Source: Basidiobolus meristosporus CBS 931.73 (Eukaryota > Basidiobolomycota > Basidiobolomycetes > Basidiobolales > Basidiobolaceae). From it: DNA of 55,109 nt. Positions 46,868 through 55,109 of the stretch are shown one piece after another. A program made the position numbers and the translations under genes. Numbering within the stretch: the stretch's first letter is position 1; each line of letters begins with the position of its first letter. The DNA lies in contig MCFE01000592.1 in the NCBI GenBank assembly GCA_002104905.1, forward strand, positions 1 to 55,109. The letters run 5' to 3'. The notes under the pieces were generated by a model. It ran no database searches. It worked only from the letters and a program-made list of their open reading frames with translations, and was not told where the DNA came from.

Positions 46868-48572
46868 ATACCTGTTGGTTGCACTTCAACAAAATCCTGT
46901 ATCTGATGCATATATTCTTCCCACCTACCATCTCATATATATTTTTTATTTTATGCAAGGCAGCTACTGTAGTCAATAAACAAATTACATGTATGTAGGC
47001 CTTGCAGCTTTATTTAGATATGATTTTGTGCTCAGAATGCGTGCTCAAATGTCCAGGAGGAATATTAATTCTATTTTACCCCTAACAGCAACATACTATT
47101 TGGTGCGATCATTGTTAAATCGATGCTATTGCAATTTAGGCGGGGGTGGCATGGCTACCCTACCATCAGATCTTGCTATTCTAAAATGCTTGTATAAATC
47201 GTGAGGAATTAGCACAGATTTAGATGAGGGTAAGCCGCAGAAATGATGAAATTTGTTGGGTGATTAGTTTGGCACCTGATAATTGATATAACTTGATACT
47301 TTGTTGTGATTGTAATGTTTGTCTCTGTAGAACAAATTTTGTATAATACTCACATCTTAAACATAGTAGTAATACCAAAAGTTATCACTAATTGCAAACA
47401 AGCATAAACAGTCCCAAGCATTGTACAAAACCTCCCAAGTTCTCCCTCCCTATGAAAAATCACAAAGTTGGAATTCATTGGATTTTTGGCTGGTATTCAG
47501 CTGGTATTCTGATGGAATTTTGCTGGCATTTTGTTGGTATTCAGCTGGTGCTTCAGCCTCAAGTTCTCAGTTGCAATTTTGGGTGGAGGTAATGAGCAGC
47601 TGATTACCAAACTTGATATGAATGCTAGTAGGCCTATTTTCCCCTGGAAAGAATGACTGCTTGTCTGCTGTGAAGCTAGTACCTGAGATATTGAGAGTTG
47701 TCACTTTTGGGAAAGTTGGAATTCAGCTGATATTATGATGGCATTCTGCTGGCCTTTTCCTAATTTATTCTCTTAGGGTTAACCAAGTTATTCCCCATAT
47801 ATGTTGACAGTTGCATGGCATTCACATCAGAAAATGCCACCATTACAAGGTGTACAACTTGTCATGAATCTACCACCATAGGAGGAAAACATTGCTAACA
47901 CTCCAGATACATTCCAGTAATACCCTGTCTACAGAAGCTCATGCAATCCAGCAAATATTGCAAACTACATAGTACTGCACCCAGTAACAATCAGGTGCAA
48001 AATCTTGCAATATAGTTGATGGCAAACATTATAAACAATTAAGAAGCAAGGGCTACTCTGAAGGTATGTATGACCATGTGTTTGCCTTGGCACTTGATGG
48101 ATTTTCATTAAACAAGTACTCTACCAGCAAATCCTACTGGCCAATGATTCTGATTAACCTGAATCAGCCACCAATCTTATGATATTGGAGCAGAAATCTG
48201 ATGATATATCACTGATATTTGGGCCTATATGACCATCCAACCTGGATAGTTACCTGTATCCACTGCTGGATGAGTTTTGTATGCTTTCTAGTGGGATATT
48301 AGTGAATTGCCATCATATCAATGCACAAAATACTATCTGGATCAGAGATAACCCAGCCATAAGCAGGATAGCTGGCTTTTCTGGGCACAATGGATGGTGT
48401 TGCTGTCAAATTTGTTACTATCTAAAAAAACAACAACAGGAATATTGTCTTCTCACAGAGAGAATGTTCAGAAGTCAGCATGCAATTGCAGGAAAGTTGG
48501 CAAGCTATGTGCCATTGGGCACATTATGGAATTAACTGGAAACCAGAGATACCTAAGATTGAGGGTATATAC
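46868..48572. other. Intergenic with degenerate low-complexity repeats
   Basis: No gene recognised. From about 47480 to 47760 short words such as GCTGGTATTC, TTCAGCTGGT and GATGGCATTCTGCTGG recur imperfectly, like a decayed minisatellite. This region separates the last gene from the retrotransposon pair. Confidence 0.45.
47481..47600. repeat. Degenerate minisatellite-like repeat
   Basis: Imperfect copies of a GGTATTCAGCTGGTATTCTG-like unit about 10-20 bases long, with related words again at 47720-47760. Copy number is low and the units are diverged. Confidence 0.4.
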
Positions 48573-48921
48573 TGTTGTAAGAGTCTTGGAGATATTGGAA
48601 GTGATTGGGAGAACAAGTAGATTATGTGGTTTTCACTTAGTGATTTATTGAATGTAAAAGTAGTATTTATACTTTTACATGATCTTGGCATTACAAACAC
48701 GTAGAATAGGTTAAGGAAGGTCCCAAGAACATGTATGCAAAGTTTGGGGCTGTTTGGTCAACTTTGAGAATTTTCGTGTTCTGGGTACCTGGTATTTTGG
48801 TGAAAATATTCTAAGTAAATCCCGACAAGGAATTTAGTCAGTATTCTCTAGGATTTGAAGGTGATGATCTAAGTGACTAAGTTAGGTGAATATTTAGGTG
48901 GAATTACAAATTTTTACAACA
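48573..48921 (-). repeat. 3' LTR of the reverse copia element
   Basis: 349 bases bounded by perfect 8-bp terminal inverted repeats TGTTGTAA and TTACAACA. It is an inverted near-copy of 52415-52760. It contains the same 25-bp palindrome with an embedded TATA box (48654-48678). Confidence 0.92.
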
Positions 48922-48930
48922 CTCCCACTC
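48922..48930 (-). other. Polypurine tract of the reverse copia element
   Basis: On the minus strand GAGTGGGAG lies directly against the 3' LTR, the place where plus-strand DNA synthesis is primed in LTR elements. Confidence 0.7.
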
Positions 48931-48932
48931 AG

Positions 48933-50529
48933 CTAAATGTTCATACTGACTAGTCCTAATTTTGACCTAAGATATTCAAACTTTTCTCTAGCTAATGGTT
49001 TGGTAAATATGTCTGCAATCATTTCATCTGTAGGACAGTAAACTAAGCTAACTAAGCTATTCTCTATAGCTTCACATATGAAATGATGTCTAATATCTAT
49101 GTGCTTGGTTCTAGCATGAAAAGTTGGATTTCTACCTAATTGTATACATCCTTGATTATCCTGAAATAAAGTAATGGGCGTTTTTTGACATAGGCCTAAA
49201 TCTGTTAAGAGTTTTCTTAACCACATTGCTTCTTTTGTAGCTTCACAGGCTGCCATATACTCTGCCTCTGTAGTAGAAAGTGCTACGGTTGGTTGCTTTC
49301 TTGAATTCCATGAAATTGCTCCTTTACAGTAAAGAAAGGTGTATCCTGTGGTGGATCTTCTGTCTTCCAAATTTCGTCCCCAATCTGCATCAGAGTATCC
49401 CACAAGATCTTGTTCTGAATCTATATAAGTGTATCTTAAGCAGATATCAGCAGTTCCTTTTAGGTATCTAAAAATCCGCTTAACTGCTGCAATATGATCA
49501 GATCCATAGTTCTGATTATGTTGGCTGACAACTCCCACTGAATATGAGATATCTGGACGTGTTCCCAGCATGATATACATCAGACTGCCGACCATTGATT
49601 GATAAGGAAAGTCAGGGCTTTCAGATGGCACCAAGCTCTCTTGATTTGGTCAAGTTTTGACCAAGTTAAGGTTTGTCTCCATTGGGGTAGCTGCCGGTTT
49701 ACAGTCTTCCATTTTGTACTTCTTTAGTATATCTTGAATATACTTGGATTGGCTTAGGGTAATAGTCTGGGTACTTCTGTCTATGGAGAACTTAATCCCT
49801 AAGTAGTAACTAAGTTCTCCTAAATCAGACATCTTGAACTCCTTAGATAGGCTGGATTTAGTCTCTTCCAATGTTTCTAGGTTATTGGCGGCTATAATAA
49901 GATCATCCACATATAGAGCTAATAGAACTGGATTTGCTCTATCTGGCTTATAGTATATACTATAGTCAGCATTACTCCTTTGAAACTCAAAGATTCCAAA
50001 TAAGAATCTATCTTGCAATTCCAGGCTCTCGGTGATTGTTTGAGACCATATAGTGACTTTTTAAGCTTGCAGACCAAATGGGGGTTATTTTGGTCAACAA
50101 ACCCATCAGGCTGGTCCATATACACGTCCTTATCAAGTTCTCCATTCAAAAATGCAGTTTTTACATCCATTTGATGAATAAAAAACTTATATTTGGCTGC
50201 AATAGCCAATATTAATCTGATGGAATTAAACTTGGCTACCGGTGCAAAGGTCTCAGTACAGTCAAGTCCTTTTGTTTGAGAGTATCCTTTGGCTACAAGT
50301 CTTGCTTTGTATCTTTCAATTGTGCCATCAGCCTTGTATTTTGTCTTGAAGACCCATCTGCATCCAATTGATTTTTGGTTGATTGGTAATTTGACTAAGT
50401 CCCAAGTTTGATTTTCCATCAGGGCCTGATATTCCTCAGTCATTGCAGATCTCCAAAACTTTGTCTGAGGGCTATTTAGGGCCTCTTTTACAGTCTGGGG
50501 TTCATCAATATGGACTGAATAGGCATAGG
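48933..50529 (-). pseudogene. Copia reverse transcriptase and RNase H, frameshifted
   Basis: Three overlapping minus-strand frames (50443-49919, 50018-49650, 49634-48933) together carry one domain series. The reverse transcriptase has KARLVAKGYSQ, FLNGELDKDVYMDQPDGF, KKSLYGLKQSPRAW and YVDDLI (the catalytic Asp pair). RNase H has DADWG, EAEYMAACEATKEA, DNQGCI and HIDIRHHFI. One indel near 50000 shifts the frame inside reverse transcriptase and an in-frame TGA lies near 49653. A further shift separates this part from the integrase frame. No full polyprotein can be made. Confidence 0.9.
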
Positions 50530-51783
50530 CTAAGTTTGTACCCTCATTGATATAGTAATTTGGGTATATCTTGTCCGATTTGATCTCCGGGCATTTGATA
50601 CTAGAATGATCACTTCTGGGATATTCCTGGGCACTGATTCTGGCTGAACCACGGTTGTAGAGTCCTCTGGAGTGAAAAAATTTTCATTGTTTTGCTCTGA
50701 TTCAATCCTGACAATTGGTGGACTTGAGATCAAATTTTTGTCATCATCTGATGTCATTTTTTGTGAAAATTTTGAATTTTCATCAAACAACACATCCCTG
50801 GACTTGATCAGCTTCTTTGCTTTGGTATTGTAGAGTCTGTATGCCTTACTCTCATTGCAGTAGCCCAAAAATATGCATTTTACACTTTTTGGCTCAAATT
50901 TTGACTGATTTCCGGCCAGTTTTTTGGCATATGCTGTACACCCAAATATTCTTAGATGTTCTGCACTTGGTCTGTATCCATACCATGCTTCAAATGGAGT
51001 AGAATCACGAAGTATTCTGTTATAACTCCTATTTTTAAGATATACAGCAGTGGCAACTGATTGCGCCCAAAAATCATAGGATAATTTTTGATCATGATTC
51101 ATAGATCTTGCCATATCAATTATTGATCTGTTAGCTTGTTCTGCTACTCCATTTTGCTGTGGGGAGTATGGTACAGTAGTCTCTTGCTTTATCCCATGAA
51201 TTTTGCAGAAGTGGATGAAGAGTTTTGAGGTATATTCTCCACCATTGTCAGAGCGTATTTTCTCAATTTTTTCACCAGTTTCTCTCTCCACCATGGCTTT
51301 AAACTCCCTGAACTTAGACAGAGCTTCTTCCTTTCTCTCCATGAAGTAGACCCATGTGTATCTTGTATAATCATCAATAAAAGTGATTATATACTTCATC
51401 CCGCCTAAGGATAAATTTTGCATAGGTCCACACAGATCTGAGTGAATTAGATCTAATTTTTTCTTAGTTTTGATTAACCAAGAGCTCTTGAACAGTTGTC
51501 TGGCTTGTTTCCCATATATGCAGGCTTCACAGTGCTCCAAATTAGCTGGGGGATCAATTTTCACTCCAGAAATTAGCTGATCTTTGATCATTTTGCGCAA
51601 ATAATCAAAATTGATGTGCCCAAATCTCCTGTGCCAAAGCATTGGTGTTTCTTCATTTAAGTTACTTATATTGGCTTCCAGATATGATGGAATATAAGTC
51701 AACTTATATAGATTCTGATCTCTGATGCCCGAAAGCAATATGAGCACCATTTTGATCAGTGATCCTGCATCCAGAATTGTCAA
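50530..51783 (-). pseudogene. Copia integrase of the reverse element
   Basis: A 417-codon frame covering GAG-pre-integrase (MLWHRRFGHINFDYL), the HHCC zinc region (HCEACIYGK) and the DDE core: DLIHSD, SDNGGEYTS and SPQQNGVAEQ. The C-terminal GKGY-like region (FLGYCNESKAYRLYN) is present. It is joined to protease only across a one-base shift near 51735. It ends in a shifted tail after NARRSNRT. Confidence 0.9.
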
Positions 51784-52255
51784 AACTGATACTGAGTCCT
51801 TCTGCTGTGGCCTTGCTTACAGAGCGTAGGTTCTTGGCTATTTCTGGTACATAGAGTACTTCTTTAAAGGTCAGTATATGGCTTCCTTCACTGCTTCTAA
51901 GGTTTACTTGGATAGTTCCTTCTCCCACTGCATCAAGTGTTGTATTGTCACCCATGAAAACCTTCTTAATTGGAATTTCTTGATATTGGGTAAAAAGTTC
52001 TTTTTGGTGTGTAAAGTGTTGAGAAGCTGCAGAGTCAATATACCACGTCTGAGAATCCTTGTTTGTGGTCATATTTAGTGCAGATATGAATAGTCTATCT
52101 TCAGTTGTTGCAGTATTTCCATATTCAGGCTTCTTTTGCTGATAATCTCTCTTTTTGAAACACCGTCTGATGTGTGTCCTTTCCTTTTGCAGTAGTTGCA
52201 AAATAGGTTGCTGTTGCCTTTGTAGGTCTTGGGTACCTCCTTTGTTGGTTATCAT
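51704..52255 (-). pseudogene. Copia gag C-terminus and protease of the reverse element
   Basis: Frame of 183 codons. The start lies out of frame for the zinc knuckle, which is broken compared with the forward copy. The protease region follows (WYIDSAASQHF), where the active-site Asp-Ser-Gly is Asp-Ser-Ala. Compared with the forward copy there are small deletions in gag upstream (around 52310-52330). Confidence 0.85.
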
Positions 52256-52414
52256 TGCTTATTAAAGCATTTTCTTCTTCCTTCTTATTGGCGCTTGATT
52301 TTCTTAATTCTCATCCAGGAGCCTTCCATATACGTAATTTAAGTCAAATCTTCAGTTCTGGACTCTAGGCTGATACAGCCTGAACGTGTCTGTCAGCTAT
52401 CAGGATGTAACTAT

Positions 52415-52760
52415 TGTGTAAAATTCGTATTTCCACCTAAATATTCACCTAACTTAGTCACTTAGATCATCACCTTCAAATCCTAGAGAATACTGACCAA
52501 ATTCCTTGTCGGGATTTACTTAGAATATTTTCACCAAAATACCAGGTACCCAGAACATGAAAATTCTCAAAGTTGTCCAAACAGCCCCAAACTTTGCACA
52601 CATGTTCTTGGGACCTTCCTTAACCTATTCTACGTGTTTGTAATGCCAAGACCATGTAAAAGTATAAATACTACTTTTACATTCAATAAATCATTAAGTG
52701 AAAACCACATAATCTACTTGTTCTCCAATCACTTCCAATATCTCCAAGACTCTTACAACA
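52415..52760 (+). repeat. 5' LTR of the forward copia element
   Basis: Inverted near-copy of 48573-48921, with a handful of substitutions by eye. The right end is TTACAACA; the left end (TGTGTAAAATTCG) has drifted from TGTTGTAAAAATTTG, so its first base is uncertain by one to three positions. It carries TATAAATA at 52663-52670 and AATAAA at 52685-52690. Confidence 0.9.
52656..52680 (+). promoter_or_regulatory. LTR TATA box inside a 25-bp palindrome
   Basis: GTAAAAGTA and TACTTTTAC are perfect 9-bp inverted arms around a 7-base spacer, with TATAAATA overlapping the left arm. It is conserved in the reverse LTR at 48654-48678. It is the likely RNA polymerase II core promoter of the element. Confidence 0.65.
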
Positions 52761-52772
52761 GGTTATGAGCCC
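52761..52772 (+). other. Primer-binding site for a half initiator-Met tRNA
   Basis: GGTTATGAGCCC abuts the 5' LTR and is the exact complement of GGGCUCAUAACC, the anticodon stem-loop of eukaryotic initiator tRNA-Met. Copia and Ty5-type elements are known to prime from this internal site after tRNA cleavage. The ATG at 52765-52767 lies inside it, opposite the CAU anticodon. Confidence 0.85.
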
Positions 52773-54141
52773 CGAGCTGTCACTCTCTGCAATGTCTACT
52801 ACTGCTATTACTGGAATTTTTCCCTCTGCTGAAAAGTTGGATGGATCTAACTACCAAGTGTGGAAGGTGAAGATGAAGATGCTGCTACAAGAAAGAGGCC
52901 TTTGGGATATTGTCATGGGAGAAGAATGCCCTCCTAAAAACGTGGGAGAGGAAGCCTTAAAGTACCAGAAGAAAGAACAAAGTGCCTTTAACTGCATTTG
53001 CCTTAATGTCAAGGACAAATTGCTAATTCAATGCTCAAGAGCAAAAACGGCAAAGAATGCCTGGAAGGCATTAGAAGACACCTACCAGTCATGTTCAGCT
53101 GCCAAGAAAATGTATCTGAGAAGAAAATTCTTTACTACAAAGATGCTGCCAGGAGAAGAAATGAAAAATCTAATTAACAGAATTACCCTGCTGGTAGATG
53201 AGATGGAATCTGTGGGCGTACCAACTACTGATGAGGATGTGATAGTTACCATCCTGAATAGCCTGACAGACAAGTTTCAGGGCCTTGTATCAGCCCTAGA
53301 GTCCAGAACTGAAGATTTGACCTTAAATTACGTATATGGAAGGCTCCTGGATGAAGAATTAAGAAAATCAAGCGCCAATAAGAAGGAAGAAGAAAATGCT
53401 TTAATAAGCAATGATAACCAACAAAGGAGGTACCCAAGACCCTACAAAGGCAACAGCAACCTATTTTGCAACTACTGCAAAAGGAAAGGACACACATCAG
53501 ACCGGTGTTTCAAAAAGAGAGATTATCAGCAAAAGAAGCCTGAATATGGAAATGCTGCAACAACTGAAGATAGACTATTCATATCTGCACTAAATATGAC
53601 CACAAACAAGGATTCTCAGACGTGGTATATTGACTCTGGAGCTTCTCAACACTTTACACACCAAAAAGAACTTTTTACCCAATATCAAGAAATTCCAATT
53701 AAGAAGGTTTTCATGGGTGACGATAGAACACTTGATGCAGTGGGAGAAGGAACTATCCAAGTAAACCTTAGAAGCAGTGAAGGAAGCCATACACTGACCT
53801 TTAAAGAAGTACTCTATGTACCAGAAATAGCCAAGAACCTACTCTCTGTAAGCAAGGCCACAGCAGAAGGACTCAGTTTCAGTTTTGACAATTCTGGATG
53901 CAGGATCACTGATCAAAATGGTGCCCATATTGCTTCGGGCATCAGAGATCAGAATCTATACAAGTTGACTTATATTCCATCATATCTGGAAGCCAATATA
54001 AGTAACTTAAATGAAGAAACACCAATGCTTTGGCACAGGAGATTTGGACACATCAATTTTGATTATTTGCGTAAAATGATCAAAGATCAGCTAATTTCTG
54101 GAGTGAAAATTGATCCCCCAGCTAATTTTGGAGCACTGTGA
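52765..54141 (+). pseudogene. Copia gag, protease and start of integrase (forward copy), frame broken at 54126
   Basis: Frame of 458 codons. The gag capsid region resembles UBN2/retrotran_gag (KLDGSNYQVWKVKMKMLLQ; AWKALEDTYQ; LINRITLLVDEME). The zinc knuckle is intact (CNYCKRKGHTSDRC, CX2CX4HX4C). The protease keeps DSGAS in WYIDSGASQHF. GAG-pre-integrase follows. An extra T in the run at 54126-54129 then ends the frame. The start could be the ATG at 52765, inside the primer-binding site, or the ATG at 52792 (MSTTAITG), which resembles typical gag starts. Confidence 0.88.
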
Positions 54142-54886
54142 AGCCTGCATATATGGGAAACAAGCCAGACAACCGTTCAAGAGCTCTGGGTTAATCAAAA
54201 CTAAGAAAAAATTAGATCTAATTCACTCAGATCTGTGTGGACCTATGCAAAATTTATCCTTAGGCGGGATGAAGTATTTAATCACTTTTATTGATGATTA
54301 TACAAGATACACATGGGTCTACTTCATGGAGAGAAAGGAAGAAGCTCTGTCTAAGCTCAGGGAGTTTAAAGCCATGGTGGAGAGAGAAACTGGTGAAAAA
54401 ATCAAGAAAATACGCTCTGACAATGGTGGAGAATATACCTCAAAACTCTTCATCCACTTCTGCAAAATTCATGGGATAAAGCAAGAGACTACTGTACCAT
54501 ACTCCCCACAGCAAAATGGAGTAGCAGAACGAGCTAACAGATCAATAATTGATATGGCAAGATCTATGATCCATGATCAAAAATTATCCTATGATTTTTG
54601 GGCGGAATCAGTTGCCACTGCTGTATATCTTAAAAATAGGAGTTATAACAGAATACTTCGTGATTCTACTCCATTTGAAGCATGGTATGGATACAGACCA
54701 AGTGCAGAACATCTAAGAATATTTGGGTGTACAGCATATGCCAAAAAACTGGCCGGAAATCAGTCAAAATTTGAGCCAAAAAGTGTAAAATGCATATTTT
54801 TGGGCTACTGCAATGAGAGTAAGGCATACAGACTCTACAATACCGAAAGCAAAGAAGCTGATCAAGTCCAGGGATGTGTTGTTTGA
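54110..54886 (+). pseudogene. Copia integrase of the forward copy
   Basis: Frame of 258 codons holding the zinc-region end (HCEACIYGK) and all three catalytic residues (DLIHSD, SDNGGEYTS, NGVAERANRS). It continues the gag-protease frame after the one-base insertion at 54126-54129. A second insertion near 54844 shifts it again, after RLYNT; the remainder reads on in another frame to the window end. Confidence 0.88.
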
Positions 54887-55109
54887 TGAAAATTCAAAAT
54901 TTTCACAAAAAATGACATCAGATGATGACGAAAATTTGATCTCAAGTCCACCAATTGTCAGGATTGAATCAGAGCAAAACAATGAAAATTTTTTCACTCC
55001 AGAGGACTCTACAACCGTGGTTCAGCCAGAATCAGTGCCCAGGAATATCCCAGAAGTGATCATTCCAGTATCAAATGCCCGGAGATCCAATTGGACAAGA
55101 AATAGCCCA

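Larger units (their letters stand above)
48573..52414 (-). mobile_element. Ty1/copia LTR retrotransposon, reverse copy, decayed and interrupted
   Basis: Reading on the minus strand from 52414: the distal half of gag including the zinc-knuckle region, protease, integrase, reverse transcriptase, RNase H, polypurine tract and 3' LTR (48921-48573). The 5' LTR and the first half of gag are not here; homology with the forward copy stops exactly where the forward LTR begins (about 52415). Single-base indels split gag, the protease/integrase junction, the region before reverse transcriptase and the reverse transcriptase itself, and a TGA interrupts the frame before RNase H. The protease motif is DSAAS rather than DSGAS. 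It is inactive. Confidence 0.92.
52415..55109 (+). mobile_element. Ty1/copia LTR retrotransposon, forward copy, running off the window
   Basis: 5' LTR (52415-52760), primer-binding site (52761-52772), gag, protease and integrase, continuing past the right edge before reverse transcriptase. The reading frame is intact from gag to the integrase zinc region but is broken by two single-base insertions relative to the reverse copy: a T-run at 54126-54129 and one base near 54844. It is younger-looking than the reverse copy, whose gag it interrupts. Confidence 0.92.

Overview
This is nuclear DNA of a fungus. Several things point to that: short GT-AG introns (about 42-110 nt) packed several to a gene, a Zn2Cys6 regulator with a fungal-type middle domain, a Crz1-like zinc-finger factor, a HAC1-type bZIP, a proteinase K-like subtilase, a GPI-anchored Ser/Thr-rich wall protein and Ty1/copia retrotransposons. 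The high intron density and the mix of genes would suit an early-diverging lineage such as Zoopagomycota or Mucoromycota. That placement is inference only.

Layout. Positions 1-521 are a broken piece of a copia integrase. A gene island of about 46 kb follows: EB1 (+), a PH-domain protein (-), an SLC35A nucleotide-sugar transporter (-), the PP2A activator PTPA (+), a Crz1-like C2H2 factor (-), the NEDD8 E1 regulatory subunit (+), a coiled-coil protein with a 5-nt microexon (+), a Zn2Cys6 factor (-), an ATG27 homologue (-), a GPI-anchored Cys-rich protein (+), Rab6 (+), a secreted subtilase (+), a HAC1/XBP1-type bZIP (+), an aldo-keto reductase (-), a soluble ABC ATPase (-), a chorismate mutase-like/prephenate dehydratase fusion (-), an arrestin-like protein (+), a DEAD-box helicase (-, with an apparent frameshift) and a membrane protein (+). 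From 48.57 kb to the end are two copia elements of one family head to head. The forward copy sits inside gag of the older reverse copy.

Many genes are invisible as single ORFs because introns split them. I reassembled EB1, PTPA, NAE1, the coiled-coil protein, the Zn2Cys6 factor, ATG27, Rab6, the ABC ATPase, the dehydratase and the membrane protein exon by exon. In each the phases close and, where the family is known, the length is right. These genes are not an operon or an obvious cluster. Several do share endomembrane themes: Golgi sugar transport, Rab6, ATG27 and the unfolded-protein response.

The most striking system is in the bZIP gene at 30.3-31.4 kb. Two CNG|CNGN heptamers, the first in a clean 7-nt hairpin loop, flank a 47-nt segment with an 8-bp central hairpin. 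Removing the segment moves translation into a different C-terminus. This is the architecture of an IRE1-spliced HAC1/XBP1 mRNA. The unspliced frame encodes a hydrophobic stretch reminiscent of the membrane-targeting region of unspliced XBP1.
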